DNA of 64,000 nucleotides, from assembly GCF_001270745.1 (NCBI RefSeq), contig NZ_KQ434753.1:403155-467154 (forward strand), in the 5' to 3' direction. Numbering within the stretch: the first letter of the stretch is position 1; the number at the start of each line of letters is the position of its first letter. Position numbers and translations under genes: made by a program. This document shows positions 19,440 to 28,530 of this stretch, one piece after another. Origin of the DNA: Jiangella muralis (GTDB taxonomy: Bacteria > Actinomycetota > Actinomycetes > Jiangellales > Jiangellaceae). The notes beneath the pieces were generated by a model. That model made no database searches, was not told where the DNA came from, and was given only the letters and a program-made list of their open reading frames with translations.

Positions 19440-20426
19440 GTGAAACTAGCCTGGTTGTGCAGTCATGAGTCCTACCAGCCCGAGGTCCTGCTGGAGCACG
19501 CCGTCCTCGCCGAACAGGTGGGATTCGACGTCGTCACCGGGGCCGACCACTTCCACCCGTGGGTCGACGACGTCTCGGCCGCCAGCTACGTCTGGTCCTG
19601 GTTCGGCGCCGTCGCGCAGGCCACGTCCAGGGTCGAGCTGGCCACCAGCGTCACCGCCCCGCTGTTCCGCTACCACCCGGCGCTGATCGCGCAGGCCGCC
19701 GCCACCGTCGACCGGCTCTCCAACGGCCGGTTCATCCTGGGCGTCGGCACCGGCGAGGCCATCAACGAAGCGCCGCTGGGATACGCGTTCCCCGGCTACA
19801 AGGAGCGCATCGCCCGCATGCGCGAGGCGCTGACCATCATGCACGGCCTGCTCGCCGGCGAGAAGCTCGACATCGACGGCGAGTTCTACCAGGCCCGGAC
19901 GGCGAAGCTGTACAGCCCGCCCATCGGGCGCACACCGGTCTGGATGGCGGCCGGCGGCCCGAAGTCCGCGACGTTCGCCGGTGAGACCTGCGAGGGCCTC
20001 ATCACCAGCGTCAAGGACCCCGCCGAGACCGTCGCCAACATCATCACGCCGTACCGCGAGGCCGCTGCGGCCCGTGGGGCCGACACCACCGTGATGGCCA
20101 CCCGCTGGGTCGTTCTCGCGGGCAGCGACGACGAGGCGTGGGAGGCGCTGGTCTCGATGCGGGGCCTGCGCGCGCCCGGCCGGCTCGAGGTCGCCGACCC
20201 CATGGTGCTGCGCGAGCGCGCCGACGCCATGGACCGGCAGGAGATCCTCAGCAAGTACACGATCGTCCGCGACCTCGACCAGCTCACCGAGGCGTACCGC
20301 CCCCTCGTGCACGACGTCGGGGCCGACTACGTGGCGATCCAGGTGGCCAGCGCCGACCCGGCCGACACCATCCGGCGCATCGGCGCCGAGGTGCTGCCGG
20401 CGCTGCGCGAGGCCGCCACGTCCTGA
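19440..20426 (+). CDS. F420-dependent LLM-class oxidoreductase (TIGR03557-like)
   Basis: 328 residues in a luciferase-like TIM barrel. The N-terminus (MKLAWLCSHESYQPEVLLEHAVLAEQ) and GADHFHPWVDD match the F420-dependent glucose-6-phosphate-dehydrogenase-like branch; GVGTGEAINEAPLG and AAGGPKSATFAGETCEGLI are further landmarks of the F420 site. It probably reduces or oxidises a substrate with coenzyme F420 in the cytoplasm. The substrate is unknown. Confidence 0.9.
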   Translation: MKLAWLCSHESYQPEVLLEHAVLAEQVGFDVVTGADHFHPWVDDVSAASYVWSWFGAVAQATSRVELATSVTAPLFRYHPALIAQAAATVDRLSNGRFILGVGTGEAINEAPLGYAFPGYKERIARMREALTIMHGLLAGEKLDIDGEFYQARTAKLYSPPIGRTPVWMAAGGPKSATFAGETCEGLITSVKDPAETVANIITPYREAAAARGADTTVMATRWVVLAGSDDEAWEALVSMRGLRAPGRLEVADPMVLRERADAMDRQEILSKYTIVRDLDQLTEAYRPLVHDVGADYVAIQVASADPADTIRRIGAEVLPALREAATS

Positions 20427-20440
20427 TCCGCGTCCTACCG

Positions 20441-20472
20441 ACGGCCGGCGACCTCCAGGGGTCGCCGGCCGT
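20441..20472. terminator. Bidirectional terminator
   Basis: Perfect 13-bp stem (20441-20453 with 20460-20472), 6-base loop, between the convergent oxidoreductase and DUF4328 genes. Confidence 0.85.
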
Positions 20473-20487
20473 TCGCGTTCGTGCGGG

Positions 20488-21333
20488 TCAGGGGGCGGGC
20501 GGAGGCGGCGGGGCGGGCGGTGCGGCCGGGCCGTCCGGCGGCGGTCCATACCCCGGCGACCCGGCCGGCGGCGGCCCGGGCGGGGCGGCCGGCCACGCGG
20601 CGTACGGCCGCTGCCCGCCGGCCGACGCCGTCCGGGCCGCGAGCGCCGCCTCCTGGCGCGTCGTCAGCGTCCGCACCATGACGACGGCCAGCACCGCCGC
20701 CGCGATGTAGCCGACGTTCGCCGCCAGCGAGAGGCCGTCGGAGTTCTGCAGCCGGTCGAGATAGTCGGCGTCCAGGGCATCGGGCGCACCCGCCGCGGCG
20801 GCCCGGTCGAGAGAGGCCGAGACCCCGAGGCAGATCGCCCACACCACGACGATCCCCGGCCCGCGCCGCTCGGCGGCGGTCGTGCTGTGGCGGGCGTTGC
20901 CGTGCAGGTTGATCGCCGGGATCACCAGGTTCGCCAGCGGGATGAACCAGCCGCCGATCGCCCAGCCGGGGCCGCTGACGCCACCCTGCGCGCCGAGGAG
21001 GCGGCCGTTCTTCGCGTGCCGGTACTGCCACACGATGAACACCACCGCGGTCGCGAGGAACACCAGGACCCAGAGGATCACGGCCACGGCCACGAACCCG
21101 TCGGCGTCCTCGGCCCGCTGCCGGTCGATGCTGCCGCTGTCGATGACCTCACCGACGTAGCCGATGCGACCGGCATAGGCGGCGATGGACAGCACGCTGG
21201 CCGCCGCGATGATCGCCAGCAGCACGGTCAGCGCGGTGCGCAGGCCACCCAGCCCGGACGGCTCGCCGGCCGCCGGCTGGGGCGCCCAGGTGGGATTGCC
21301 CCAGCGCTGGTCCCGGTCGTCGTAGAAGCTCAT
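20488..21333 (-). CDS. DUF4328 membrane protein
   Basis: 281 residues. Membrane segments fall at about 29-51, 80-100, 130-150 (GWAIGGWFIPLANLVIPAINLHG), 165-185 and 205-225, then a long Pro/Gly/Ala-rich cytoplasmic tail. The WxxGGWFhPxxNxxxPxxxh motif is the DUF4328 hallmark. The ATG at 21333 has GAGGGA upstream. Function is unknown. Confidence 0.88.
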   Translation of the reverse strand: MSFYDDRDQRWGNPTWAPQPAAGEPSGLGGLRTALTVLLAIIAAASVLSIAAYAGRIGYVGEVIDSGSIDRQRAEDADGFVAVAVILWVLVFLATAVVFIVWQYRHAKNGRLLGAQGGVSGPGWAIGGWFIPLANLVIPAINLHGNARHSTTAAERRGPGIVVVWAICLGVSASLDRAAAAGAPDALDADYLDRLQNSDGLSLAANVGYIAAAVLAVVMVRTLTTRQEAALAARTASAGGQRPYAAWPAAPPGPPPAGSPGYGPPPDGPAAPPAPPPPPAP

Positions 21334-21396
21334 CAGTCCCTCGATTTCACGCGGCGTCGGCACACCCTAGCGGGCGCCGCGCGGCACGGGGAAGGG

Positions 21397-22533
21397 TCAG
21401 CCCAGCGCCTGGCCGAGGTCGGCGAGGAGGTCTTCGACGGTCTCGATGCCGACGGAGAGCCGGACGAGGTCGCCGGGCACCTCGAGCACGCTACCGGCGG
21501 CGCTGGCGTGCGTCATGCGGCCGGGGTGCTCGATCAACGACTCGATGCCGCCCAGCGACTCGCCCAGCGTGAACAGCCGGGTGCTGTTGCAGACGTCGAC
21601 GGCGGCCTGCTCGCCGTCGGCCAGGCGGAACGACACCATGCCGCCGAACCGGCTCATCTGCTTGACGGCGACGTCGTGGCCGGGATGCCCGGGCAGCCCC
21701 GGGTACAGCACCTGCGACACCCGCGGGTGCCCTTCGAGCAGCTGGACGACGCGCTCGGCGTTGTCGCAGTGGCGGTCCATGCGGACGGCGAGCGTCTTCA
21801 GCCCGCGCAGCACCAGCCACGCGTCGAACGGGCCGGCGACGGCGCCCATGGCGTTCTGGTGGTAGGCCAGCTCGTCGCCGAGAGCGGCGTCGGAGACGAC
21901 CAGCACGCCGCCGACGACGTCGGAGTGGCCGCCGCAGTACTTGGTGGTCGAGTGGACGACGACGTCGGCGCCGAGTGCCAGCGGCTGCTGCAGGTACGGC
22001 GTGGCGAACGTGTTGTCGACGACCAGCAGCACACCGGCGTCGCGCGACACCGTCGCGAGGGCGGTGATGTCGGCGACGCTGAGCAGCGGGTTGGTGGGCG
22101 TCTCGACCCAGATCAGCTTCGTCTCGGGACGCACCGCCGCCCGGACCGCCGCGACGTCGGTGACCGGCGCCGCCGTCCAGCTGACGCCCCACCGTTCGGC
22201 GACCTTGCTGACCAGCCGGAACGTGCCGCCGTAGGCGTCGTCCGGGATGACGACGTGGTCGCCAGGCTTCAGCACGGTGCGCAGCAGGGTGTCCTCGGCG
22301 GCCATGCCGCTGGCGAACGCGAGGCCCCGGACGCCGCCCTCGAGCGCGGCGATGCACTCTTCGAGCGCAGTGCGCGTGGGGTTGGCGGTGCGGCTGTACT
22401 CGTACCCCTCGCGCAGCCCGCCGACGCCGTCCTGGGCGTACGTGCTGGTGGCGTAGATGGGCGTGATGACCGCACCGGTCCGGGGGTCGGGCTCCTGGCC
22501 CGCGTGGATGGCTCGCGTCTCGAATCCGTGCAC
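21397..22533 (-). CDS. metB: Cystathionine gamma-synthase / Cys-Met metabolism PLP enzyme
   Basis: 378 residues. Motifs run in order: PIYATSTYAQDG, EYSRTANPTRTALEECIA, FASGMAAEDT, TPTNPLLSVADI, VVDNTFATPYLQQPL, and the PLP lysine in HSTTKYCGGHSDVVGG; the C-terminus has SLGGIESLIEHPGRMTH. In actinomycetes this group can act as gamma-synthase or gamma-lyase, so the exact activity is inferred. GTG start. With the cystathionine beta-synthase at 30635 it could complete transsulfuration in both directions. Confidence 0.92.
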   Translation of the reverse strand: MHGFETRAIHAGQEPDPRTGAVITPIYATSTYAQDGVGGLREGYEYSRTANPTRTALEECIAALEGGVRGLAFASGMAAEDTLLRTVLKPGDHVVIPDDAYGGTFRLVSKVAERWGVSWTAAPVTDVAAVRAAVRPETKLIWVETPTNPLLSVADITALATVSRDAGVLLVVDNTFATPYLQQPLALGADVVVHSTTKYCGGHSDVVGGVLVVSDAALGDELAYHQNAMGAVAGPFDAWLVLRGLKTLAVRMDRHCDNAERVVQLLEGHPRVSQVLYPGLPGHPGHDVAVKQMSRFGGMVSFRLADGEQAAVDVCNSTRLFTLGESLGGIESLIEHPGRMTHASAAGSVLEVPGDLVRLSVGIETVEDLLADLGQALG

Positions 22534-22544
22534 GAGATGCGACT

Positions 22545-23153
22545 CTACGTCGCCGCGGGAGCGGCGGCGACGCGAACCGGCTCACGGACCTGCAACTTCG
22601 GCAGCAGCAGGTGCACCAGCGGGCCGATCGCGAGCGCATACACCACGGTCCCGGCGCCGACGGTGCCGCCGAGCAGCCAGCCGGTGGCGAGCACCATCAC
22701 CTCGATGGAGGTCCGGACCACTCGCACCGAATGGCCGGTGCGCTGGACCAGCCCGGTCATCAGGCCGTCGCGCGGGCCGGGCCCGAGCCGGGCGCCGATG
22801 TAGGCAGCGGTGGCGACGGCGTTCAGCACCACGCCGGAGACCAGGAACACGATCTGCACGGCCAGCGGCTCCGGCGACGGCAGCAGCCAGATGGACGCGT
22901 CGGCGGCCAGCCCGACCAGCAGCGCGTTGGCGATGGTGCCGACGCCGGGCCGCTGCCGCAGCGGAATCCACAGCAGCAACACCACGACGCCGACCAGGAT
23001 GACGATGGTGCCGATGGTGAGGCCGGTGCGCTCGGCGATGCCCTGGTGCAGCACGTCCCACGGGTCCAGGCCGAGGCCGGCCTCGACGAGCAGGCCCATG
23101 CTGAAGCCGTAGAGCAGGAGTCCGGCGAAGAGCTGGGTCAGGCGGCGCGTCAT
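22545..23153 (-). CDS. YczE-family membrane protein
   Basis: 202 residues with five predicted helices; the start (RRLTQLFAGLLLYGFSMGLLVEAGLGLDPWDVLHQGIAERTGLTIGT) carries the GLGPWDVLHxG-type YczE/YitT signature. It diverges from a MocR-type regulator across 64 bases. A subgroup of MocR regulators (YczR) is known to be genomically linked to YczE membrane proteins, so the pair probably senses a PLP-related or amino compound whose transport involves YczE. The start could also be the GTG at 23156. Confidence 0.88.
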   Translation of the reverse strand: MTRRLTQLFAGLLLYGFSMGLLVEAGLGLDPWDVLHQGIAERTGLTIGTIVILVGVVVLLLWIPLRQRPGVGTIANALLVGLAADASIWLLPSPEPLAVQIVFLVSGVVLNAVATAAYIGARLGPGPRDGLMTGLVQRTGHSVRVVRTSIEVMVLATGWLLGGTVGAGTVVYALAIGPLVHLLLPKLQVREPVRVAAAPAAT

Positions 23154-23217
23154 CACGGACCCATACTCACCGACAAGTGGCCTGTTCTTCCATAGCCAAT
23201 CGTGCCAGAGTGGACTT

Positions 23218-24675
23218 GTGCGCACTGTCACAGGCCCGCAACTGGCGACGATGATCGGCGACCGGTCCGAAGCCGGCGGTCCGGCGTACGCCCGCGTCGC
23301 GGCGTCGATCCGGCGGCTGGTGCTCGACGGCCGGCTGCCGCTGGAGACGCGGCTGCCCGGCGAACGCGGCCTGGCCGCCGCCCTGGGCGTCAGCCGGACG
23401 ACGGTCACCGCGGCCTACGACGAGCTGCGCGACGGCGGGTTCGCCGTCAGCCGGCAGGGCTCGGGCACCCGGACCGCGCTGCCGCCGTCCCGTGGCGGGG
23501 CACGCGACGGCGAGCCGGGCGCTGCCCCGTGGTGGACGCCGTGGGCCTCCGACGGCTCGGACCTGCTCGACCTCGCGCACGCCGCGCCGGAGGCCCCGGC
23601 CGAGGTGCGCCGCGCCTACGATGCCGCGCTCGAGCAGTTGCCGCGGCACCTGCCCGGCTCCGGGTACCACCTGTTCGGGCTGCCGGAGCTGCGCGCGGCC
23701 GTCGCCGACCGGCTGACGGCGCGCGGCCTGCCCACGCTGCCCGCCCAGGTGCTCGTGACATCCGGCGCGCAGCACGCGTTCACGCTGGTCCTGCAGCTGG
23801 CCACCGGCGTCGGCGACCGCGTGCTGGTGGAGCAGCCGACGTATCCGAACGCACTGGACGCGATCGGGCGGCACGGCGCCACCGCTGTCCCGGTGCCGCT
23901 GGCCGGCGACGGCTGGGACCTCGGCGCCATGGCGGCCGCCGTCCGGCAGACCGCGCCCCGGCTGGCCTACCTGATGCCCGACTTCCACAACCCGACCGGG
24001 CTGCTGGCCACCGACGCCGAGCGGCGCGACCTGGGCGCCGTCCTCACCCGCAGCCGCACGCTCACCGTCGTCGACGAGACACTGGTCGAGCTGGCGCTGG
24101 ACGGGCCGGTGCCACCGCCGCTGGCCACCTACCTGCCCGACGACCTCACCGTCACCGTCGGCAGCGCGAGCAAGACGCTGTGGGGCGGGCTGCGGATCGG
24201 GTGGGCGCGCGCGAGCACCGCGCTGATCCGCCGGCTGGCCGCCGTCCGGGCCGGCGTCGACATGGGGTCGGCGGTGGTCGAGCAGCTCGCCGTCGCCGAA
24301 CTGCTCGGCGGTCTCGACGCGGCGCTTCCGGCCCACCGGGCGGAGCTGCGCACCCGCCGCGACGCGCTGGTGGCGGCGCTGGCGCGGCGGCTGCCGACGT
24401 GGCGCGCGCGGGTGCCGGCGGGTGGGCTGGTGCTGTGGTGCGACCTCGGCGCGCCGGTGTCCAGCCGGCTGGCCGGCGCGGCGGAGCGGCACGGCATCAG
24501 GCTCGCGGCCGGCCCGCGCTTCGGCGTCGACGGCGCGTTCGAGCGGTGGCTGCGGCTGCCGTACACGCACCCCGCGGACGTCATCGGCCCCGCCGTCGAG
24601 GCGCTGGAGCAGGCGTTCCGGGCGGTGACGGCGGACGGCCGCGCCGCCGCGGACCCCGTCGTCGCCGTCGCCTGA
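23218..24675 (+). CDS. MocR/GntR-type regulator with aminotransferase-like domain (YczR group)
   Basis: 485 residues. The GntR winged helix is at about 20-90 ([40 protein letters not shown]), then a fold-type I aminotransferase domain: [50 protein letters not shown] and the PLP lysine in [16 protein letters not shown]. In family members PLP is held as a sensor group rather than used for catalysis. Divergent from the YczE gene, its likely target. GTG start. Confidence 0.93.
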   Translation: MRTVTGPQLATMIGDRSEAGGPAYARVAASIRRLVLDGRLPLETRLPGERGLAAALGVSRTTVTAAYDELRDGGFAVSRQGSGTRTALPPSRGGARDGEPGAAPWWTPWASDGSDLLDLAHAAPEAPAEVRRAYDAALEQLPRHLPGSGYHLFGLPELRAAVADRLTARGLPTLPAQVLVTSGAQHAFTLVLQLATGVGDRVLVEQPTYPNALDAIGRHGATAVPVPLAGDGWDLGAMAAAVRQTAPRLAYLMPDFHNPTGLLATDAERRDLGAVLTRSRTLTVVDETLVELALDGPVPPPLATYLPDDLTVTVGSASKTLWGGLRIGWARASTALIRRLAAVRAGVDMGSAVVEQLAVAELLGGLDAALPAHRAELRTRRDALVAALARRLPTWRARVPAGGLVLWCDLGAPVSSRLAGAAERHGIRLAAGPRFGVDGAFERWLRLPYTHPADVIGPAVEALEQAFRAVTADGRAAADPVVAVA

Positions 24676-24710
24676 GCCGGGCGGGGAACGCAGCGACCGT
24701 CCCCGGTGTT

Positions 24711-24726
24711 CACCTCTATGGAGGTG
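24711..24726 (+). promoter_or_regulatory. Hairpin that can occlude the msrA ribosome site
   Basis: CACCTC (24711-24716) can pair with GAGGTG (24721-24726), which is itself the Shine-Dalgarno sequence of msrA, seven bases before the ATG. The 6-bp stem with a 4-base loop could tune translation. Confidence 0.45.
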
Positions 24727-24733
24727 TCTGCGA

Positions 24734-25402
24734 ATGTCGCTGTTCGATCGCTTGGTGAAGACGAAGAAGGTCGGCCCCGAGGAGGCGCTGCCCGGCCGCG
24801 ACGCCCGTCCGTTCGGGCTGGCCGGCATGCACACCGTCCTCGGCACCCCGATCGAGGCAGAGCCGCCGGCCGGGTACCAGGAGGCCGTCTTCGGCATGGG
24901 CTGTTTCTGGGGTGCCGAGCGGATCTTCTGGCGGCTGCCCGGCGTCTGGACCACCGCCGTCGGCTACGCCGGCGGGTACACGCCGAACCCGTCCTACGAA
25001 GAGGTATGCACCGGCCGCACCGGTCACGCCGAGGTCGTCCGCGTCGTCTTCGATCCCGCCGTCATCAGCTTCGCGGGCCTGCTGAAGGCGTTCTGGGAGG
25101 AGCACGACCCCACCCAGGGCATGCGTCAGGGCAACGACATCGGGTCGCAGTACCGCTCGGCCGTCTACACGACGTCACCGGCGCAACTCGAGACCGCGCT
25201 CGCCGGGCGCGACGCATACGCGGCCAAGCTGCGGGCGGCCGGCCACGACGACATCACCACGGAGGTCGAACCGCTGGGTGCGTTCTACTACGCCGAGGAC
25301 TACCACCAGCAGTACCTGAGTGACGCGAAGAACCCGAACGGCTACTGCGGCCTCGCCGGCACCGGCGTCTCCTGCCCCATCGGCACCGGCACGGCGCTCT
25401 GA
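24734..25402 (+). CDS. msrA: Peptide methionine-S-sulfoxide reductase
   Basis: 222 residues. The catalytic motif [13 protein letters not shown] is at about residues 54-66, followed by [47 protein letters not shown] and a C-terminal resolving cysteine region ([13 protein letters not shown]). It repairs oxidised methionine using thioredoxin. The 30-residue N-terminal extension ([20 protein letters not shown]) is usual in actinobacterial MsrA. GGAGGTG ribosome site, possibly sequestered. Confidence 0.97.
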   Translation: MSLFDRLVKTKKVGPEEALPGRDARPFGLAGMHTVLGTPIEAEPPAGYQEAVFGMGCFWGAERIFWRLPGVWTTAVGYAGGYTPNPSYEEVCTGRTGHAEVVRVVFDPAVISFAGLLKAFWEEHDPTQGMRQGNDIGSQYRSAVYTTSPAQLETALAGRDAYAAKLRAAGHDDITTEVEPLGAFYYAEDYHQQYLSDAKNPNGYCGLAGTGVSCPIGTGTAL

Positions 25403-25466
25403 GCACGGCGATCCCAGCCATGAACGACCGGCCATGCAGGTGCATAGACGTTCGATCACTCAGGTT

Positions 25467-25540
25467 GCTACGCTTCTTGTAGCGGAGACCGGCGACAAGA
25501 GGCCCAGGGGGCCTCTTCCCCAACGGGGATAGCCGGTCTC
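25467..25540. ncRNA. Candidate structured RNA: three-way junction plus hairpin next to a DUF3800 gene
   Basis: Helix P1 pairs 25485-25493 with 25532-25540 (9 bp, perfect). Inside it, P2 pairs 25497-25505 with 25509-25517 (9 bp, 3-base loop) and P3 pairs 25518-25521 with 25525-25528 (4 bp, 3-base loop), forming a three-way junction with tri-nucleotide linkers. A separate hairpin pairs 25467-25471 with 25479-25483. On the minus strand the structure begins one base after the DUF3800 stop codon. I recall that comparative work has described several conserved RNA motifs lying beside DUF3800 genes; this may be one of them or a relative. Strand is not decidable by eye, and neither strand ends in a U-tract. 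Confidence 0.55.
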
Positions 25541-25541
25541 T

Positions 25542-26210
25542 TCACGTTGCCCGGTTCCACGGCAAGAAGAACGACTGTACGGTCGGCTTGACGCACGGCT
25601 CCCACCAACCACACCGTCTCCCTTCAAGCACCCGCTGCGCCGCCCAGAGACCGTAGTCGGCTACCTGCAACCCCCACGACGTCGCGCCGTCCCATACACA
25701 GAGGACGATCCTCCGGCTGACCTGGTCGCAGACCTCACGGATGGCTGCTCGCGCCGCCGTCGCTCGGGCATGTGTTCCGAACGAGCTGACAATCGCGTAC
25801 AAGGTGTCGTCCGCTTCGGCGACCTGCTTGGCGATCTCCTTGAAGTGGAGATACCAGGCCATTCTGTACAGCCCCATTTCACCGCGCTCTCGTACCCCTG
25901 CGTAGGCGTTCTCTTTGAGGAGGAACGTCAGGTCGAAGCGTGGCTGTTGCTCTTTGATGAGAGAGAACATCTCGGACTTGGTGGCCTGCGTGTCGTTCTT
26001 CGCATGAAACCCTCGGGGGAGGTTGAGGCCTCGGCTCTCGAGGCGTGCACGCAGGCAGAGGCCGTCCCACAGCTCCTTGCCGTGCTCACGATCGAAGACC
26101 GCGGTCCCGAAGCCGAAGTACGTCGAAGCGCCCTGCTTGCCAGCCGAGACGTCGTAGTCCAGATTGCCCGTCTCGTCGGCGTACATATAGATCTCCGCCA
26201 CCCGCGTCAC
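25542..26210 (-). CDS. DUF3800 domain protein
   Basis: 222 residues. The N-terminal strand and acidic motif EIYMYADETGNLDYD, together with FGFGTAVFD, FHAKNDTQATK and the later WGLQVADYGLWAAQRVLEG, are DUF3800 landmarks; the acidic residues suggest an RNase-H-like fold with a metal site, though no activity is established to my knowledge. Base composition is visibly less GC-rich than the neighbours, consistent with acquisition. GTG at 26210 keeps the whole first strand; an ATG at 26186 has a better ribosome site (GGCGGAG) but would truncate it. It stands alone except for the structured element abutting its stop. Confidence 0.85.
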   Translation of the reverse strand: MTRVAEIYMYADETGNLDYDVSAGKQGASTYFGFGTAVFDREHGKELWDGLCLRARLESRGLNLPRGFHAKNDTQATKSEMFSLIKEQQPRFDLTFLLKENAYAGVRERGEMGLYRMAWYLHFKEIAKQVAEADDTLYAIVSSFGTHARATAARAAIREVCDQVSRRIVLCVWDGATSWGLQVADYGLWAAQRVLEGRRCGWWEPCVKPTVQSFFLPWNRAT

Positions 26211-26261
26211 AGTAGGTCGATCAAGATCGCCGCTGCAACAGGACGCCTCCCCGACCCTTCG

Positions 26262-27077
26262 TCAGGGGTAGGGCCAGCTGTTGGCCAGGCAGCCGTCCAG
26301 GCCGTAGGTCTGCTGCAGCATCACCGGCGCCACCTCGCCCGGCCCGGGGCAGTCGACGTGGCCTTGGCCGAGGGCGTGGCCGACCTCGTGGTTGACGACG
26401 TACTGGCGGTAGCCGGCGACGTCGCCGTTGTAGTGCGGGACGGCGACCGCCCAGCGCAGCCCGTTCAGCACCACGTTGTCGCCGTTGCGGCAGGACACCT
26501 CGCCGCGGGTGCGCAGCGGCGCGCACAACTGGTCTGTGGTGTCCGGGCTGGCGACCAGGATGCGCAGGTCGCCGTCCGACGGCACCCGCTGGAACGAGCG
26601 GTGGCCGTCGGCGATCCAGCTGCGCGGGTCGGCCAGCGTGGCGTCGACGACCGCGGCCACCTCGATCGGGTCGAACGGCAGCCCGGTCTCGATCTCGACG
26701 GTGTACGTGAGCAGGGTGCTGCCGGTGCCGGCCCGGCCGCTCTCGCCGGGCGTGACGGTGAAGGTGCCGGGCCCCGTGGCGGGGACCTCCGGGGTGGACG
26801 GCGTCGGCGTGGCGGTGGGCCGTGGCGGCGGCCGTTCGGCCGCCATGACGACGACCATCTTGGGGGCGTGCCGCTCCGGCGGCGGCGTGGCCGCGTTGCC
26901 CGCCATCGGCTCGCCGTCGGGCATCAGCGTCCAGCCGGCGAAGCCCAGCACGGCCAGCCCGAGAGCGAACCCGGCGACACGGCGGCCCCGGCGACACGGC
27001 GGCGGTGAGTCCGGTGCCCGGCGACGCCCCCGGCCGCGATGACCGGCGCGACGCACTCGGGAGGCCATGCGGATCAT
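26262..27077 (-). CDS. DUF3152 secreted/membrane-anchored zincin-like protein
   Basis: 271 residues. A basic N-terminus precedes a membrane helix at about 33-52 (RVAGFALGLAVLGFAGWTLMP), a Pro/Thr-rich linker, and a domain with the extended zinc-protease motif VVNHEVGHALGQGHVDC and a downstream PVMLQQT Met-turn-like element. DUF3152 proteins are actinobacterial and uncharacterised; the HExxHxxGxxH pattern suggests metalloprotease activity on the cell surface. Confidence 0.88.
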   Translation of the reverse strand: MIRMASRVRRAGHRGRGRRRAPDSPPPCRRGRRVAGFALGLAVLGFAGWTLMPDGEPMAGNAATPPPERHAPKMVVVMAAERPPPRPTATPTPSTPEVPATGPGTFTVTPGESGRAGTGSTLLTYTVEIETGLPFDPIEVAAVVDATLADPRSWIADGHRSFQRVPSDGDLRILVASPDTTDQLCAPLRTRGEVSCRNGDNVVLNGLRWAVAVPHYNGDVAGYRQYVVNHEVGHALGQGHVDCPGPGEVAPVMLQQTYGLDGCLANSWPYP

Positions 27078-27120
27078 GCTCTCACACGGTTCTCGGACCG
27101 ATCTCAGAGCGGCCGGGCAG

Positions 27121-27900
27121 TCACGGCTGACACGTGACGGCGGCCGTTCCGCTGGGGATCTCGCCGATCTGACCGTCGTCCAGCACCTCGGACAGGAGTT
27201 CCCCGTCGTCGGCGTAGGCGCGCACGACGTACGGCAACGGCCCTTCGCACGGCCGTTCCTGGTCGATCAGCCGGATGCGGCCCGTCGGATCGAACCAGTA
27301 TCCGTTCCACAGCACGGCGTCCTGCTCCGGCCCGTCCGCGTACTGGACGGTCACCCGCGTCGCCGGGTCGGCATAGCTGCCGGCCCCCATGCCCACCTCC
27401 ACGATCAGCGCCTCCGGTTCGTCCACCACCGGACGCCCCAGCGGCAGCTGCGGGTAGCCGTCCCCTCCTGACGGGAGCGCACACCAGACCAGTTCCTCGC
27501 CTGTGGGCCCGGCGACCACCCAGGTGGCCAGCGCCTCGGGCGACGCAGGTTCGGTCAGCTGGACTCCGTGTAGCGAATCCCAGGCTTCGGCCGGATCCTG
27601 GTGGCCGGCGAAGCAGGTGTCGACCGCGGCCGTCAGCTCGTCGCCGGTCAGCTCGCGCCACTCAGGCTCCGCCTGAATGTCTGCCCCTGCGGCGAGGCCG
27701 GGCGCGTCGTCGTCGCGGCCGAGCGCGACCATGCCGGCCGGCACGGCGACGGCGGCCACCGCGCCGACGGCCACCACGCTCCGGGCGGCGGTGCGGCGCC
27801 GGCGGGCCCGGCGCCACGCCGTGGCGGCCAGGCCGGGCACCGGCAGGGCGTCGTCGGCCGCCTCTTCCAGGGCGGCTCGCAGGTTCGTCTCGATGCTCAT
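27121..27900 (-). CDS. Membrane protein encoded with an ECF sigma factor
   Basis: 259 residues: a short cytoplasmic N-terminus (LRAALEEAADDALPVPGLAATAWRRARRRR), one membrane helix at about 39-60, then an extracytoplasmic domain with Cys at about 94, 139, 225 and 257. It overlaps the sigma-factor stop by ATGA. The position and topology suggest a regulator or sensor partner of the sigma factor, but it lacks the ZAS zinc motif, so an anti-sigma role is an inference. Confidence 0.75.
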   Translation of the reverse strand: MSIETNLRAALEEAADDALPVPGLAATAWRRARRRRTAARSVVAVGAVAAVAVPAGMVALGRDDDAPGLAAGADIQAEPEWRELTGDELTAAVDTCFAGHQDPAEAWDSLHGVQLTEPASPEALATWVVAGPTGEELVWCALPSGGDGYPQLPLGRPVVDEPEALIVEVGMGAGSYADPATRVTVQYADGPEQDAVLWNGYWFDPTGRIRLIDQERPCEGPLPYVVRAYADDGELLSEVLDDGQIGEIPSGTAAVTCQP

Positions 27901-28415
27901 CGTCGCAGCTCCTCCACGTCGTCGGTGCGTTCATCGAGCTCCGGCACGAGGGTGCGCAACCGGGCCAGCGCACGATGCGCCTGGCTGCGCACCGTCCCGA
28001 CCGAGCAGCCCATGATCTCGGCGACCTCGGCCTCGGGCAGGTCCTCCAGGTACCGGAGCACCAGGACCGCACGCTGCCGCGGCCCGAGCAGCCGCAACGC
28101 GGAGCGCAGGTCGAGCCGGCGGACGGCGTCGACGGCGCGGTCGGCCTGCGGCTGCTCCGGCACGGTCGCGCCGAGCACCTCGGACCGGGCCGACCGGCGC
28201 CGCCACCATCGGGCGTGGTCGTGGTAGATGATGCGGCGGACGTAGGCTCCCGGGTCGTCGACCGTCCACCAGCGTCCGGCCAGCTTGGCCAGCGCGCCCT
28301 GCACGAGGTCCTCGGCCCGGTGCCGGTCGCCGGTGAGCACCACCGCGACCCGCAGCAGCGCCGTCGATCGCGCCGCCACGAACTCCGTGAACTCACGTTC
28401 CGCCGCCGCGTCCAC
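27897..28415 (-). CDS. ECF sigma factor, SigE-family (TIGR02983-like)
   Basis: About 172 residues. Region 2 is EREFTEFVAARSTALLRVAVVLTGDRHRAEDLVQGALAKL; region 4 is LGPRQRAVLVLRYLEDLPEAEVAEIMGCSVGTVRSQAHRALARLR. It directs RNA polymerase to a dedicated set of promoters. The GTG at 28415 has GAGGAG five bases upstream; the GTG at 28439 would add eight basic residues but has no properly spaced site. Its membrane partner overlaps its stop. Confidence 0.92.
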   Translation of the reverse strand: MDAAAEREFTEFVAARSTALLRVAVVLTGDRHRAEDLVQGALAKLAGRWWTVDDPGAYVRRIIYHDHARWWRRRSARSEVLGATVPEQPQADRAVDAVRRLDLRSALRLLGPRQRAVLVLRYLEDLPEAEVAEIMGCSVGTVRSQAHRALARLRTLVPELDERTDDVEELRR

Positions 28416-28530
28416 ATCCGCTCCTCGCCGTCGCCTCACCCTCTATGACGACGTGGCCGGCGCCTCACTATGCACGACGGCGGCGCCGCCCCCGAGATGG
28501 GGCGACGCCGCCGTCGATCGGTGCTGCGAC

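Noticed and set aside
25467-25540. Reading the structured element as a tRNA
   Set aside because: The stem order and loop sizes do not fit a cloverleaf; the 7-base loop GCTTCTT lacks the conserved U33, there is no TTC-type T-loop and no CCA-end context.
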